The notes: a model not told the origin generated them from the sequence alone. Positions 27,402 to 35,781 are shown, numbered from the stretch's first letter. The stretch is 64,000 nucleotides of DNA from Ancylobacter aquaticus (GCF_004339465.1 NZ_SMFY01000002.1:1240001-1304000); one strand, 5' to 3'. Program-made: numbers and translations.

Positions 27402-28256
27402 TCAGTTGGTCTTCTCGCAGGCCGCTTCCGCCGCGAGCGTGGCCACCGGCACGTATTTCTTGCGGATGGTGGTGTAGGTGCAGTCCTTGATCATCTCGGC
27501 GAGCGCGGTGTTGACGCGCTTGACCAGCTCTTCGCTCTTCTTCGGGAAGATCCAGCTATAGCCGCGCTCGGCCTCGGGGATGGCGGGGTCGCCCAGCCAA
27601 TGGTCGCCGCCGGCGAGCATGTAGTCCTTGCCCTCGGGCTTGGCGATCAGTTCCAGCGTCCAGTTGATCTTGGAATCGAAGACGAGGTCGAGCCGCCCGG
27701 CGAGCAGGTCGAGCTTCATCTGGTCGGGATTGTCGTAATAGACCTCGACGAAGGTGTCCTTGCCGAAATGCTTGTGGATGTAAGGCACCATGGAGGCGCC
27801 GCGCTGCAGCGCGATGCGCAGGCCCTTGCCGGTGACGCCTTCCTTGGTGAGCGTCAGATTGCTGTCCTTCTTCACGATGAAGGTCGCCGGGTTGTAGACG
27901 ATCGGCGTGGCGAAGAGCGCCTTGTCGACCCGCTCGGGGGTCGGCGAAATCTGGGTGACGATGCCGTCGAACTTGCCCTGCAGCATGGACGGGATCAGCG
28001 CCTTGAAGTCCATGACCACGATCTCGCAGTCGGCGCCGATGCGCTTGCACATTTCGCGCGCCAGCTCCGGCTCCATGCCGGTGAGGGTGCCGGAGGATTC
28101 GACCATGGAGAAGGGCGGGTAGACGCCCTCATTGCCGAGCTTGAGCTTTTCGGCGGAAGCGGCCGACAGGCCGGCACTCGCCAGGAGCACGCCGAGGGCG
28201 AAGGCACCGGCCCGGCGGAGAGGATGATGCGGCAGGCGTGTGATCATCGGCGTCAT
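27402..28256 (-). CDS. amino-acid ABC transporter periplasmic binding protein
   Basis: A 284-residue family 3 solute-binding protein. The N-terminus is a Sec signal (LRRAGAFALGVLLASAGLSAASA, cleavage near residue 36), then the mature start EKLKLGNEGVYPPFSMVE. The family motif FDGIVTQISPTPERVDKALFATPIVYNP places the ligand Asp/Thr loop. It ends with Cys residues (DCTYTT and AACEKTN) that could form a disulfide. An internal Met (MITRLPHH, three codons on) is an equally possible start. It feeds the permease pair. The ligand is unknown; the neighbouring flavin monooxygenases suggest an S- or N-substituted amino acid. Confidence 0.93.
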   Translation of the reverse strand: MTPMITRLPHHPLRRAGAFALGVLLASAGLSAASAEKLKLGNEGVYPPFSMVESSGTLTGMEPELAREMCKRIGADCEIVVMDFKALIPSMLQGKFDGIVTQISPTPERVDKALFATPIVYNPATFIVKKDSNLTLTKEGVTGKGLRIALQRGASMVPYIHKHFGKDTFVEVYYDNPDQMKLDLLAGRLDLVFDSKINWTLELIAKPEGKDYMLAGGDHWLGDPAIPEAERGYSWIFPKKSEELVKRVNTALAEMIKDCTYTTIRKKYVPVATLAAEAACEKTN

Positions 28257-28280
28257 TCCATGGTGAGGGGCGGTTTGGGA

Positions 28281-29600
28281 TCAGAATTCGGTCAGCGTGT
28301 CGCGCAGATGCTGGTGGGTGTAGGCGGCGCGTGTCAGGCCCCGGCGCTGCAGGACCGGCACCAGCCCGTCGGTGATGGTGGAAACCGAGCGGCGCGAGAC
28401 GTCGGAGAGGGCGATGAGAAAGCCGTCGCCGCCGATCTCCTCCATGATCTCGTCCATCTGGCTGGCGACGCTGTCGGGCGTGCCCACCACGTCGACGCAG
28501 TAGCCGCCGCTCACATGGTCGAGCATCGCCTCGCGCAGCGGCTTGTCGCCGGCGCGGGTAAGGAACTGCGAGAGCGAGGACTGGTGGCCATTGGTGGTGA
28601 GGCTGAGCTGGCTGACCGGCGTGTCGAGATCGAGGCTGGAGAGATCGAGATTGGTGCTCCAGCCGAAGCGGGCCATGCGCGTGTCGAGGTTCTGCGCGGC
28701 GGAGACGCGGCGCTGGTCGGCCGCCCATTTCGCCTGGTCCTCGGTCTCGGCGACGATGGGCGAGAGCAGGAACAGGATCTTGCAGTCGTCCGGGTTGCGG
28801 CCGAGCGAGGCCATCTGCGCCCGCACGTCGTCGCGGTACTGCTTCATGGCGGCGACGCCGTTGGGCGCGGCGACGATGGTGTCGGCGTGGGTGGCGGCGA
28901 TCTTGCGCCCGCTCTTCGAGCCGCCGGCCTGCGCGATCACCGGCTGGCCCTGCGGGCACGGCCCGGAATTGAGCGGGCCGCGGGAAGAGTAATAGGTCCC
29001 GCGATAGTCGATGGTGTGGACCTTGGCGGGGTCGATCAGAACGCCGTTCTCGCGGTCGTCGAGGAAGGCGCCGGGCTCCCAGGAACCCCACAGGCTCTTG
29101 ACGATGTCGATATATTCTTCCGCCATCAGATAGCGTTCATCGTGCTCGGGCAGTTTATCCATGCCGAAGTTCTGGGCCGAGAAATCCGACGAGCCCGTCA
29201 CCATGTTCCAGCCGGCACGCCCGCCCGAAATCTGATCGAGCGAGGAAACGATGCGGGCGGTGAGGTAGGGGTGGTAGGCGAAGGTGGAGAGCGTCGGCAC
29301 GATGCCGAGCTTGCGCGTCGAGGCGGCCAGCAGCGTGGCGACCACGCTGGGCTCCTGCCGGGGGATGCAGATGCCGCCCTTCAGGAAGATGTCGCGGGAA
29401 TTCTGCCAGTTCTCGCCGACATAGATGGAATCTTCGATGAGCAGATAATCGAAGCAGGCGCGCTCCATCGACCGCACGAGGTCGACAAAGAGATCGGCAC
29501 TCATCCAGTCCTGACCGATATTGCCGGTCCACGGCTCGCCCCACGCCTGAACGCTGGAGCCCTGGAGAAACCAGGCGAGATGGAAAGGATTCGCCGTCAT
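28281..29600 (-). CDS. NtaA/DszA-family FMN-dependent monooxygenase 2
   Basis: A 439-residue paralogue of the 23660 enzyme, with the same subfamily marks: FHLAWFLQGS, ERACFDYLLIEDS, GRAGWNMVTGSSDFSAQNFG, GTYYSSRGPLN, IAQAGGSKSGRKIA and the C-terminal VGTPDSVASQMDEIMEEIGGDGFLI. It is the first gene of the monooxygenase-binding protein-permease-permease-ATPase operon. Start ATG at 29600 has a purine-rich AGGAAGAAGG site. A comparable gene pairing (flavin monooxygenase yxeK with ABC transporter yxeMNO) handles S-(2-succino)cysteine in Bacillus subtilis, so an organosulfur amino acid is a reasonable but unproven substrate. Confidence 0.93.
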   Translation of the reverse strand: MTANPFHLAWFLQGSSVQAWGEPWTGNIGQDWMSADLFVDLVRSMERACFDYLLIEDSIYVGENWQNSRDIFLKGGICIPRQEPSVVATLLAASTRKLGIVPTLSTFAYHPYLTARIVSSLDQISGGRAGWNMVTGSSDFSAQNFGMDKLPEHDERYLMAEEYIDIVKSLWGSWEPGAFLDDRENGVLIDPAKVHTIDYRGTYYSSRGPLNSGPCPQGQPVIAQAGGSKSGRKIAATHADTIVAAPNGVAAMKQYRDDVRAQMASLGRNPDDCKILFLLSPIVAETEDQAKWAADQRRVSAAQNLDTRMARFGWSTNLDLSSLDLDTPVSQLSLTTNGHQSSLSQFLTRAGDKPLREAMLDHVSGGYCVDVVGTPDSVASQMDEIMEEIGGDGFLIALSDVSRRSVSTITDGLVPVLQRRGLTRAAYTHQHLRDTLTEF

Positions 29601-29769
29601 GCACGCACCTTCTTCCTGATCCGCGCGCCGACTTCCGTCGACACGCACAGCAGGTTAAAGGCGGGTCCCCCGGGGGGAGTATCGCCAAGAGGCGAAGCTT
29701 GGTTTTCTGCTTGAGAATTAAGCCTGCCTAAAACAGGTGCAGATTACACCATTTTCCGTCAGGCCCACG
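29601..29769 (-). promoter_or_regulatory. 5' region of the monooxygenase/ABC operon
   Basis: This upstream region contains a GC palindrome (TCCCCCGGGGGGA-like, around 29666-29678), a TTTAACC stretch and a less GC-rich segment near 29700-29760 suitable for a promoter. It could hold an operator or leader structure, but I recognise no known riboswitch. One overlapping frame has clustered Cys codons (LTCCACRR) but lacks a stop and so is not a credible leader peptide. Confidence 0.3.
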
Positions 29770-29799
29770 AAAAATGCCGGGCCCTTGCGAGCCCGGCAT
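29770..29799 (-). terminator. intrinsic terminator of the glycine-zipper stress gene
   Basis: On the minus strand a nine-base perfect stem (ATGCCGGGC / GCCCGGCAT) with an eight-base loop is followed directly by a run of T, starting 15 bases after the stop codon at 29815. It is a textbook rho-independent terminator. Confidence 0.85.
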
Positions 29800-29814
29800 C
29801 GTGTTCGTCAAGCC

Positions 29815-30453
29815 TCACGCGCGATAGCGGTCGCGTTCTTTCTGGACTTCCGGGGCGGTATAAGCCGGCGCATCGGGATCGAAGCGGGTCCAGCCCTCGT
29901 CGCGATAGATGCGCTCGCGCGCCGTCACATCCACGGCCGCCTCGTCATCGAGAATGGCCTGGGCCTCAACCTCGTGCTCGTCGGGAACGCGGGCCGAGAC
30001 CACGGTGCCGCCACGGCGCACGCCTTCGGCATAGACATGAGCCCGCTCCTCGGGAACGCCCTCGGAGGTCATCGCGCCGACCATGCCGCCGACGGCGCCA
30101 CCCGCCGCCGCGCCGGCTACCAGGCCTGCGCCGGTCGCCACCAGCCAGCCGGCCGCGACCACCGGGCCGACGCCGGGAATGGCCATCAGCCCGAGGCCGG
30201 TGAGCAGGCCGCCGGCACCGCCCAGCACGGCACCGATGCCAGCACCCGTGGCCGCGCCCTCGCCCGCATGGCTCTCTTCATGCGTGCCCGTGCGGGTCTC
30301 GGTGTGGGTCGTCGTGGTATCGCGGCCATACCAGTCATCGGCATTGTTCGCGACGAGGCTGATCTGCGCGCGGTCGATGCCCAGAGCCTGAAGCCGGTTC
30401 ACAGCCGTGAGGGCATCGTCATAATTGTCGAAAAGTCCGGAAACGGTCGCCAT
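29815..30453 (-). CDS. general-stress-type protein with YflT-like and glycine-zipper domains
   Basis: A 212-residue protein. The N-terminus (MATVSGLFDNYDDALTAV, then LGIDRAQISLVAN) matches the heat-induced stress protein YflT-like domain; a Thr/His-rich linker follows; residues ~65-130 form a glycine-zipper (GAATGAGIGAVLGGAGG and repeats), which may insert in or lie on membranes. The C-terminal part repeats an alpha-beta unit (VVSARVPDEHEVEAQAILDD) and ends in a charged tail. There is no signal peptide. The start has a strong GGGAGG site and the gene ends at a clear terminator. A role in osmotic or heat stress is inferred only from the family. Confidence 0.82.
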   Translation of the reverse strand: MATVSGLFDNYDDALTAVNRLQALGIDRAQISLVANNADDWYGRDTTTTHTETRTGTHEESHAGEGAATGAGIGAVLGGAGGLLTGLGLMAIPGVGPVVAAGWLVATGAGLVAGAAAGGAVGGMVGAMTSEGVPEERAHVYAEGVRRGGTVVSARVPDEHEVEAQAILDDEAAVDVTARERIYRDEGWTRFDPDAPAYTAPEVQKERDRYRA

Positions 30454-30494
30454 GTGTTCCTCCCAGCGGATCCTGTCGAGGACCCCGGTTACAT

Positions 30495-30806
30495 TCAGTT
30501 CGGGAAAACGTTGCCCTGATAGTCGAGCGCGACGTCGTGCGAGGCGCCGGCCTTCATGGCCTTGCCGCGCCAGACGCCGTCAGCGTCCTTGGCAAGGCCG
30601 GTCACGTCAGCGAAGCCGCGCGCTTCGATGCGCTCCTTGGCCTGCGCCTCGGTGAAGCTGTTGGCGCCCTTGGCGGGCTCGGACGGCTGGGGCGCGCTCT
30701 CGGTGGTCACGGCGGGGGTGGCGGGATCCTGAGTGGCCGGCGGGGTCTGGGCCCAGGCGGGAACAGCGATCGCAACCGCAGCGATGATGGGCAGAACGTG
30801 CTTCAT
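30495..30806 (-). CDS. small periplasmic PepSY-like protein
   Basis: A 103-residue exported protein: signal peptide (MKHVLPIIAAVAIAVPAWA, cleaved after AWA), a Thr/Pro-rich linker to ~45, then a compact domain SFTEAQAKERIEARGF...VWRGKAMKAGASHDVALDYQGNVFPN. The helix followed by beta strands ending in a D-x-x-G-x-V turn is the shape of PepSY domains, and similar small proteins are common in Hyphomicrobiales. The start has a GAGGG site. It lies 41 bases upstream of the stress gene on the same strand and may be cotranscribed. The role is unknown. Confidence 0.78.
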   Translation of the reverse strand: MKHVLPIIAAVAIAVPAWAQTPPATQDPATPAVTTESAPQPSEPAKGANSFTEAQAKERIEARGFADVTGLAKDADGVWRGKAMKAGASHDVALDYQGNVFPN

Positions 30807-31044
30807 TTGATGGCCCTCTGATCACAAAATGTGAAGAGTGAACGCCATTTAGGCAGATCGGTTCCCTTCCGGCGCCACAGATTGGGCGGCAGTCGCGGCA
30901 GACTCTAAGAACAGAAAAGGTGGGGAAGCAGTCGAGGGAGAGGGGCGCCGGGAACGCCGCGACGCGCCCGCCGCCGGCGGGGCGCCCTTGACCCGAACGG
31001 CCGGCGCGCTTGATTAGATGGCGAGCCCCATGCAAGGAAACGTC

Positions 31045-31311
31045 ATGGAAAACCGCCTTCCCCTCACGGCCCTTCTCGTCGCGCTGACGCTCTCCGCCAG
31101 CGTGGGCGTCGTATCGGCCCAGTATTCAGGCAATCCGGCGCTGCGAAATCCGGGCGCGACGACGCCGATCCCTAAGCGCGCCGATCCGCCGCCGCAGACG
31201 TGGGAGCCCGCGCCTCAGCCCCCGCCGGTGGTGCGCGAGAACAATCCCAATCCGAGTTGCATCACCTTGCCGTGCAACGCCCCGCCGATCATCCGCCGGT
31301 CGCCTTCCTGA
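31045..31311 (+). CDS. small secreted proline-rich protein
   Basis: An 88-residue exported protein. The signal peptide (LPLTALLVALTLSASVGVVSA) ends near residue 24; the mature part is Pro-rich (PPPQTWEPAPQPPPVV) and ends with two Cys residues eight apart (SCITLPCNAPP), which may form a disulfide. The ATG at 31045 has AAGGAAA upstream; an ATG five codons earlier is also possible. I do not recognise the family. Probably an intrinsically disordered periplasmic protein. Confidence 0.65.
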   Translation: MENRLPLTALLVALTLSASVGVVSAQYSGNPALRNPGATTPIPKRADPPPQTWEPAPQPPPVVRENNPNPSCITLPCNAPPIIRRSPS

Positions 31312-31532
31312 GGGCGCCTGCGGAGCGGAGCGGAAGCGGCGCTCGAGGGACTTTGCGCCTGTCTGCCCCTTGGGGACAGTCATCCCGGCTGCGGTGAGAA
31401 GCGGTGAGCAAGCCGGGACCGCCCACCGGGATGGACGCCGAAGCGATCCCCACAGCGCCTGCGGTCCTCATTGGATGGAGCAGGCGACCGAATTTCAATA
31501 CAGGCGGCCAGAGCCCGCCCGCCTTCGGGCGG

Positions 31533-31823
31533 CTAGAGCCCGGCCGCCTTGCGCAGAGCGGCATTGACCCGATCCTGCCAGCCGGGGCCGTCCTGCTGGA
31601 AATGCTCCAGCACATCCCTGTCGAGCCGCAGCGACACCATTTCCCGGGCGTTGGGGAGCGACGGCGCCTTGGCCGAAAGCGTGTTTCCCGCCGTGGTCGT
31701 GGCAGTCTTCGGCGCGGGCATCGCTGCGGGCATCGCGGCTGGTTTGGCGGTCGCACTCTTGAAGGCCGCTTCGGCGACATCGCGGGCGGAGCCGATGGTG
31801 CGTCGTGTGGGGGTCATTGCCAT
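31533..31823 (-). CDS. BrnA-type antitoxin-like protein, no toxin partner
   Basis: A 96-residue protein whose last ~35 residues match the BrnA antitoxin domain: VSLRLDRDVLEHFQQDGPGWQDRVNAALRKAAGL, here seen as VSLRLDRDVLEHF and GWQDRVNAALRKA, a ribbon-helix-helix DNA-binding fold. The N-terminal half is Ala/Pro/Thr-rich and disordered. In type II systems brnA follows brnT (RNase toxin); here the 200 bases on each side hold no brnT-like frame. It may therefore be a free-standing regulator or an orphan antitoxin. Start chosen at MAMTPTRRT with GAGG upstream. Confidence 0.75.
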   Translation of the reverse strand: MAMTPTRRTIGSARDVAEAAFKSATAKPAAMPAAMPAPKTATTTAGNTLSAKAPSLPNAREMVSLRLDRDVLEHFQQDGPGWQDRVNAALRKAAGL

Positions 31824-32053
31824 AGGGGGTCCTCGAATCTCCTGCAGACTACAACTCAACACCGCCCGCCCGCCAGCCTGCACGGCGATTTCGGCGGCAT
31901 GGGCGCGGCGTGGCTCCCTTCAGGCACGGCTCGGGCGCGCTTGAAATCGGCTTGAAATCTGTTCTTGAAATCTCTTGCGGGCGGGCATCAGGCCAGCCAC
32001 GCTGGCGCAAAGAGGTTGCGTCGGCGCGAGGGCGCGCTGGCCGGAGGTTCTTC

Positions 32054-32686
32054 ATGTCCTATGGCTTCCTCGATATCGCCATCACCCCCAGCGTCCGGGC
32101 GGCGCAGGAAAAGATGGGGGTGGATCATCTTTGGAAGGACTTCAGGGGCGACCGCCCTTCCGACCGCTTCACCCAGAGCGAGGCGCTGTTCATCGCCGCG
32201 CGCGACAGCTTCTACATCGCCAGCGTTTCCGAGACCGGCTGGCCTTATGTGCAGCACCGGGGCGGGCCGCCCGGCTTTCTCAAGATGATCGACGACCGCA
32301 CGCTCGCCTTCGCCGATTACAGCGGCAACCGCCAGTACATCAGCACCGGCAATGTCGCGGCCAACAGGCGGGCCTGCCTGTTCCTGATGGACTATCCCCG
32401 GCGCACCCGCCTCAAGATCTATGCCCATGCCGAAGTCCTGCCCCTCGACGCCGAACCGGAGCTGACCGAGCAACTGAGCCCGCAGGGCTATCGCGCCCGG
32501 CTGGAACGGCTGTTCCGGCTGCGGCTCGACGCCTTTGACTGGAACTGCCCCCAGCACATCACCCCGCGCTTCACCGAGACGGAAATCACCGACGCCGTGC
32601 GCCCGCTGCGCGACCGGCTGGCGCAGTTGGAAGCGGAGAATGCCGAGCTGCGCGAGCGCCTCGCGATGGGAGCGAAAGAAGGCTGA
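32054..32686 (+). CDS. pyridoxamine 5'-phosphate oxidase-like flavin protein
   Basis: A 210-residue member of the PNPOx-like split-barrel FMN-binding family. Core strands: EALFIAARDSFYIASVSETGWPYVQHRGGPPGFLK, seen as FYIASVSETGWPYVQHRGG, and ADYSGNRQYISTGNVAANRRACLFLMDYP. The C-terminus is a coiled coil (RDRLAQLEAENAELRERL) with leucines at heptad spacing, suggesting oligomerisation. Such general proteins are FMN- or F420-dependent reductases or stress proteins rather than true PdxH. The start has GGAGG six bases upstream. It is convergent with the Mrp operon, 23 bases apart. Confidence 0.88.
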   Translation: MSYGFLDIAITPSVRAAQEKMGVDHLWKDFRGDRPSDRFTQSEALFIAARDSFYIASVSETGWPYVQHRGGPPGFLKMIDDRTLAFADYSGNRQYISTGNVAANRRACLFLMDYPRRTRLKIYAHAEVLPLDAEPELTEQLSPQGYRARLERLFRLRLDAFDWNCPQHITPRFTETEITDAVRPLRDRLAQLEAENAELRERLAMGAKEG

Positions 32687-32709
32687 GCCCCGCACGTCGG
32701 GCGCCGGCC

Positions 32710-33084
32710 TCAAGGTCCCTTGGCCGGCCGAGGGGGCTGCAGCGTCGCCCAGCCGGTGTCCGCGCCGGCCGGGGTGAGTTCCCCGCGCTCGCGCGCGCTT
32801 CGCAGAATATGCGCCTTGGCGATCATGTTGGCGCTGATCGGGGCGGTGAGGAACAGGAACAGCGTGATCAGCAGCTCATGGATGGAGAGCTGGCCGTGCT
32901 GGAAAAAGAAATACAGCATGGAGGCTATCAGCAGGCTGCCGATGCCGAGCGTCGTCGCTTTGGTCGGCCCGTGCAGCCGGCGCATCGTGTCCGGCAGCTT
33001 CGCCAACCCGAGCGAGCCGACCAGAAGGAAGAACGCGCCGATGACGAGAAGCGCGCTGATGATCAGTTCGATGACGAACGACAT
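32710..33084 (-). CDS. phaG: Mrp/Pha cation:proton antiporter subunit G
   Basis: A 124-residue three-helix protein, last gene of the antiporter operon. MnhG/PhaG hallmarks: GSLGLAKLPDTMRRLHGPTKATTLGIGSLLIAS and the third helix ending ISANMIAKAHILRSARERG. This small subunit is required for the assembled Na+/H+ or K+/H+ antiporter complex. It starts seven bases after the PhaF stop. The Pro-rich tail after ~105 is typical of alphaproteobacterial versions. Confidence 0.94.
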   Translation of the reverse strand: MSFVIELIISALLVIGAFFLLVGSLGLAKLPDTMRRLHGPTKATTLGIGSLLIASMLYFFFQHGQLSIHELLITLFLFLTAPISANMIAKAHILRSARERGELTPAGADTGWATLQPPRPAKGP

Positions 33085-33091
33085 GGTGCCC

Positions 33092-33361
33092 TCACTCGAT
33101 CACATTGCCGCGCAGCAGGAATTTGCAGAACGCCACCGTCGTCACGAAGCCGACCATGGCGAACAGCAGCGCGACCTCGAAATACATGGTGGTGGCGAAG
33201 ATGATGCCGAACAGGACGATGAGGCCGATCGCGTTGATCGCCAGCGTGTCCAGCGCCAGCACGCGGTCGGGCGCGTCCGGCCCCTTGAGCAGCCGGTAAA
33301 GGGTGAGCGCCAGCGACAGGCCGACGGCGCCGACGGCGATCATCGAAGCGGTGGCTATCAT
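33092..33361 (-). CDS. phaF: Mrp/Pha antiporter subunit F
   Basis: An 89-residue three-helix protein with the MnhF/PhaF pattern: YRLLKGPDAPDRVLALDTLAINAIGLIVL, where GP-x-x-PDRVLALDT is the family signature, then a short third helix ending KFLLRGNVIE. It overlaps the PhaE stop by four bases. Part of the membrane antiporter module with E and G. Confidence 0.95.
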   Translation of the reverse strand: MIATASMIAVGAVGLSLALTLYRLLKGPDAPDRVLALDTLAINAIGLIVLFGIIFATTMYFEVALLFAMVGFVTTVAFCKFLLRGNVIE

Positions 33362-33849
33362 TCAAATATCCTCTTCAGGCGGCGCTCATACCGGCTCTTG
33401 GCGTTGGCCACGACCTCGTCGGGGTCCGAGGCCTCCAGGCAATGGACCAGCAGCGAGCGGCCATCGGCGCTGATATCGGCGCTCACCGTGCCGGGAGTCA
33501 TGGTGATGGTTCCGGCGAAGACCACGATGGCCTCCGGCGTCTTCAGGTCCAGCGGCACGGTGACATAGCGCGAGTGCAGGCTGTCGCCGCGCCGGAACAG
33601 GATGAGCCAGGCCACCTGCACGTTCGACACCACGATGTCCCACAGCACGATGAGGACATATTCGGCGATGGTGAACGGCGCTTTCAGCCGCACCCGGTCC
33701 GGCCAGAAACGGGCGGTGTACCAGGGGATGAGCAGGCCCAGCGCAACGCCGAGAACGACGCCGCCGGCGCTCACCTCGTTCAGCAGCAGCGACCAGACCA
33801 CCGCGATGACAACGGACAGAACGGGATGGGGGAAGAGGCGCGCCATCAT
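33358..33849 (-). CDS. phaE: Mrp/Pha antiporter subunit E
   Basis: A 163-residue protein of the MnhE/PhaE family: two to three N-terminal helices (SVVIAVVWSLLLNEVSAGGVVLGVALG), then a soluble C-terminal domain with VSADISADGRSLLVHCLEASDPDE and the family motif FAGTITMTPGTVSADI. It starts with two consecutive ATG codons four bases after the PhaD stop; either Met may be used. Confidence 0.94.
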   Translation of the reverse strand: MMARLFPHPVLSVVIAVVWSLLLNEVSAGGVVLGVALGLLIPWYTARFWPDRVRLKAPFTIAEYVLIVLWDIVVSNVQVAWLILFRRGDSLHSRYVTVPLDLKTPEAIVVFAGTITMTPGTVSADISADGRSLLVHCLEASDPDEVVANAKSRYERRLKRIFE

Positions 33850-33853
33850 CGTC

Positions 33854-35383
33854 TCACTCCCCCAGCCCGGCGGAACGGGTGTTGGTGGGCCCCAGCACGG
33901 CCTCGACATACCCCGCGCGGTCGAGCGATTGCCGGGCGGTGGCGTCCATCCAGTCCATGGCCGGGCCGGCGGCGCCGGTCCAGGCGCCGGTGAGCGCCAG
34001 CAGCAGCACGATGGCGGTGATCGGCAGCGGGGCGAGCCGCCGGCGGGGACCGACGCCGGGCGGGCCACTCGCCCAGAACAGCACGGCGCCGGCCCGCACG
34101 AAACCGAGCGTCAGCGCGAGGCTGGCACCGAGGATCAGCGCCCAGATCCACGGCCAGCCCGCCGAGGACCGCACCGCCTCCAGGATCATTACCTTGCCGA
34201 GGAAGCCCGACAGCGGCGGCAGGCCGACCATGGCCACCGCGCAGAGCAGGAACAGGCCGCCGACCAGGATCTCGCCGCGCATGGCGGGCGCCGGCAGCAG
34301 GCGATCCCCCACGGCGCCGCGCCCTTCCAGCACCAGCCCGGCGAGCAGGAACAGCGCCGCCCCGGCAAGCGAGGAATGGACGATGTAGTAAAGCGCGGCG
34401 GAAACCCCGGTCTCGTCGAACAGCCCCAGCGCGATCAGCAGCGTACCCATGGAGGCGACGATGGCAAAGGCGGACAGGCCTCGCAGGCTGCGGCTGCCCA
34501 CCACGCCGACGGTGCCGAGCAGAAGCGTCACCACCGCCGCCGGCAGGACGAAGGGCGCGGCGACCAGCGCCAGCGCGCCCGCCTCCGCGCCGAACACCAG
34601 CCCATAGACGCGCAGGATGGCGTAGGCGCCGACCTTGGTCATGATCATGAACATGGCGGCGGCCGGCGCGGAGGTCGCGGCATAGGTCGCCGGCAGCCAC
34701 CAGTGCAGCGGCACCAGCGCGGCCTTGGTGGCGAAGACAAGGAACAGCAGCAGCGCCCCGGCTTTCAGCAGGCCCTGATCCGCCGGCGCCACCTCTGGCA
34801 CCTTCATGGCGAGATCGGCCATGTTCAGCGTGCCGGTGACGGCATAGATCAGCCCGACGCCGATGAGGAACAGCGCCGAGGCGATGAGGTTGATGGCGAC
34901 ATAGTGGAAGCCCGCTTTCAACCGCGCCGGACCGCCGCCATGCAGCATCAGCCCGTAGGAGGCGATCAGCATGACCTCGAAGAACACGAACAGGTTGAAC
35001 ACGTCGCCGGTGAGGAAGGCCCCGTTGATGCCCAGCAACTGGAACTGCAGCAGGGTATGGAAATGCTGCCCGCGCCGGTCCCAGCCGGCGGCGGCGTAGA
35101 GCACGACGCACAGCGACAGCACCCCGGTGAGCACCAGCATGGTCGCCGACAGGAGGTCGAGAACCAGCACGATGCCGAAGGGGGCGGGCCAGTCGCCCAG
35201 CCGGTAGGCCTGCGGCACCCCGTCCGACGCCTCAACCGCGAGGCCGATCGCCACCAGAAGGCCGAGCGCGGTGGCGACGATCGAGACGATGCGCTGGGCC
35301 TGCGGCCGATGCCGAAGCGTCAGCAGCAGGAAGGCCGCGGTGAAGGCCGGCAGGACGGCCGGCATGATGATCCAGTTGTTCAT
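33854..35383 (-). CDS. phaD: Mrp/Pha antiporter subunit D
   Basis: A 509-residue protein with about fourteen helices, homologous to the antiporter-like subunits of respiratory complex I (NuoN/M/L). The proton-path residues are visible: the conserved Glu in FNLFVFFEVMLIASYGL and the Lys in FATKAALVPLHWWLPATYA. Overlaps the PhaC stop by four bases. Works with PhaA as the transport-active pair in the Mrp complex. Confidence 0.95.
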   Translation of the reverse strand: MNNWIIMPAVLPAFTAAFLLLTLRHRPQAQRIVSIVATALGLLVAIGLAVEASDGVPQAYRLGDWPAPFGIVLVLDLLSATMLVLTGVLSLCVVLYAAAGWDRRGQHFHTLLQFQLLGINGAFLTGDVFNLFVFFEVMLIASYGLMLHGGGPARLKAGFHYVAINLIASALFLIGVGLIYAVTGTLNMADLAMKVPEVAPADQGLLKAGALLLFLVFATKAALVPLHWWLPATYAATSAPAAAMFMIMTKVGAYAILRVYGLVFGAEAGALALVAAPFVLPAAVVTLLLGTVGVVGSRSLRGLSAFAIVASMGTLLIALGLFDETGVSAALYYIVHSSLAGAALFLLAGLVLEGRGAVGDRLLPAPAMRGEILVGGLFLLCAVAMVGLPPLSGFLGKVMILEAVRSSAGWPWIWALILGASLALTLGFVRAGAVLFWASGPPGVGPRRRLAPLPITAIVLLLALTGAWTGAAGPAMDWMDATARQSLDRAGYVEAVLGPTNTRSAGLGE

Positions 35384-35778
35384 GCCCGTGTGGCCTCACC
35401 CGCCGGCGTGCCGGCAGGGTCACTGTCCGGGGCGGCGGCAGGCTCCTTGGCCGCCTCCGCAAGGCTGAGATCGGTGCGGTCGGAGCCGGTCTCTAGGAAG
35501 CCGCGCAGCCCCAGCACCACGATCAGCGCCGTCATGCCGAAGGAAATGACGATGGCGGTCAGCACCAGTGCCTGCGGCAGCGGGTCGGTATAGGCCGCAT
35601 CGGGCGTGATGATCGGCGGCAGGTTGATGGTCAGCCGTCCCATGGCGAACAGGAAGGCGTTGACCGCGTAGGACAGGAAGGTCAGCCCGACAATGACCGG
35701 AAAGCTCCGCCCCTGCAGAATCAGGAACAGGCCGGTGGCGGTCATCAGGCCGATGGCGCTGGCGACAAGCATTTCCAT
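35380..35778 (-). CDS. phaC: Mrp/Pha antiporter subunit C
   Basis: A 132-residue three-helix protein homologous to NuoK. Features: SAIGLMTATGLFLILQGRSFPVIVGLTFLSYAVNAFLF (read in parts) with the conserved small residues of helix 2, and DPLPQALVLTAIVISFGMTAL, the family signature. The last ~30 residues are an acidic Ala/Pro-rich tail that is longer than usual. It starts three bases after the PhaAB stop. Confidence 0.94.
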   Translation of the reverse strand: MEMLVASAIGLMTATGLFLILQGRSFPVIVGLTFLSYAVNAFLFAMGRLTINLPPIITPDAAYTDPLPQALVLTAIVISFGMTALIVVLGLRGFLETGSDRTDLSLAEAAKEPAAAPDSDPAGTPAGEATRA

Positions 35779-35781
35779 GGC

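Noticed and set aside
29155..29688. Cys-rich leader peptide upstream of the monooxygenase operon
   Set aside because: The frame with TCCACRR has no stop for more than 150 codons and so is a shadow of the monooxygenase gene.
31513..31533. Hairpin after the BrnA-type gene as a terminator
   Set aside because: Stem of only five pairs, with no T-run on the relevant strand.
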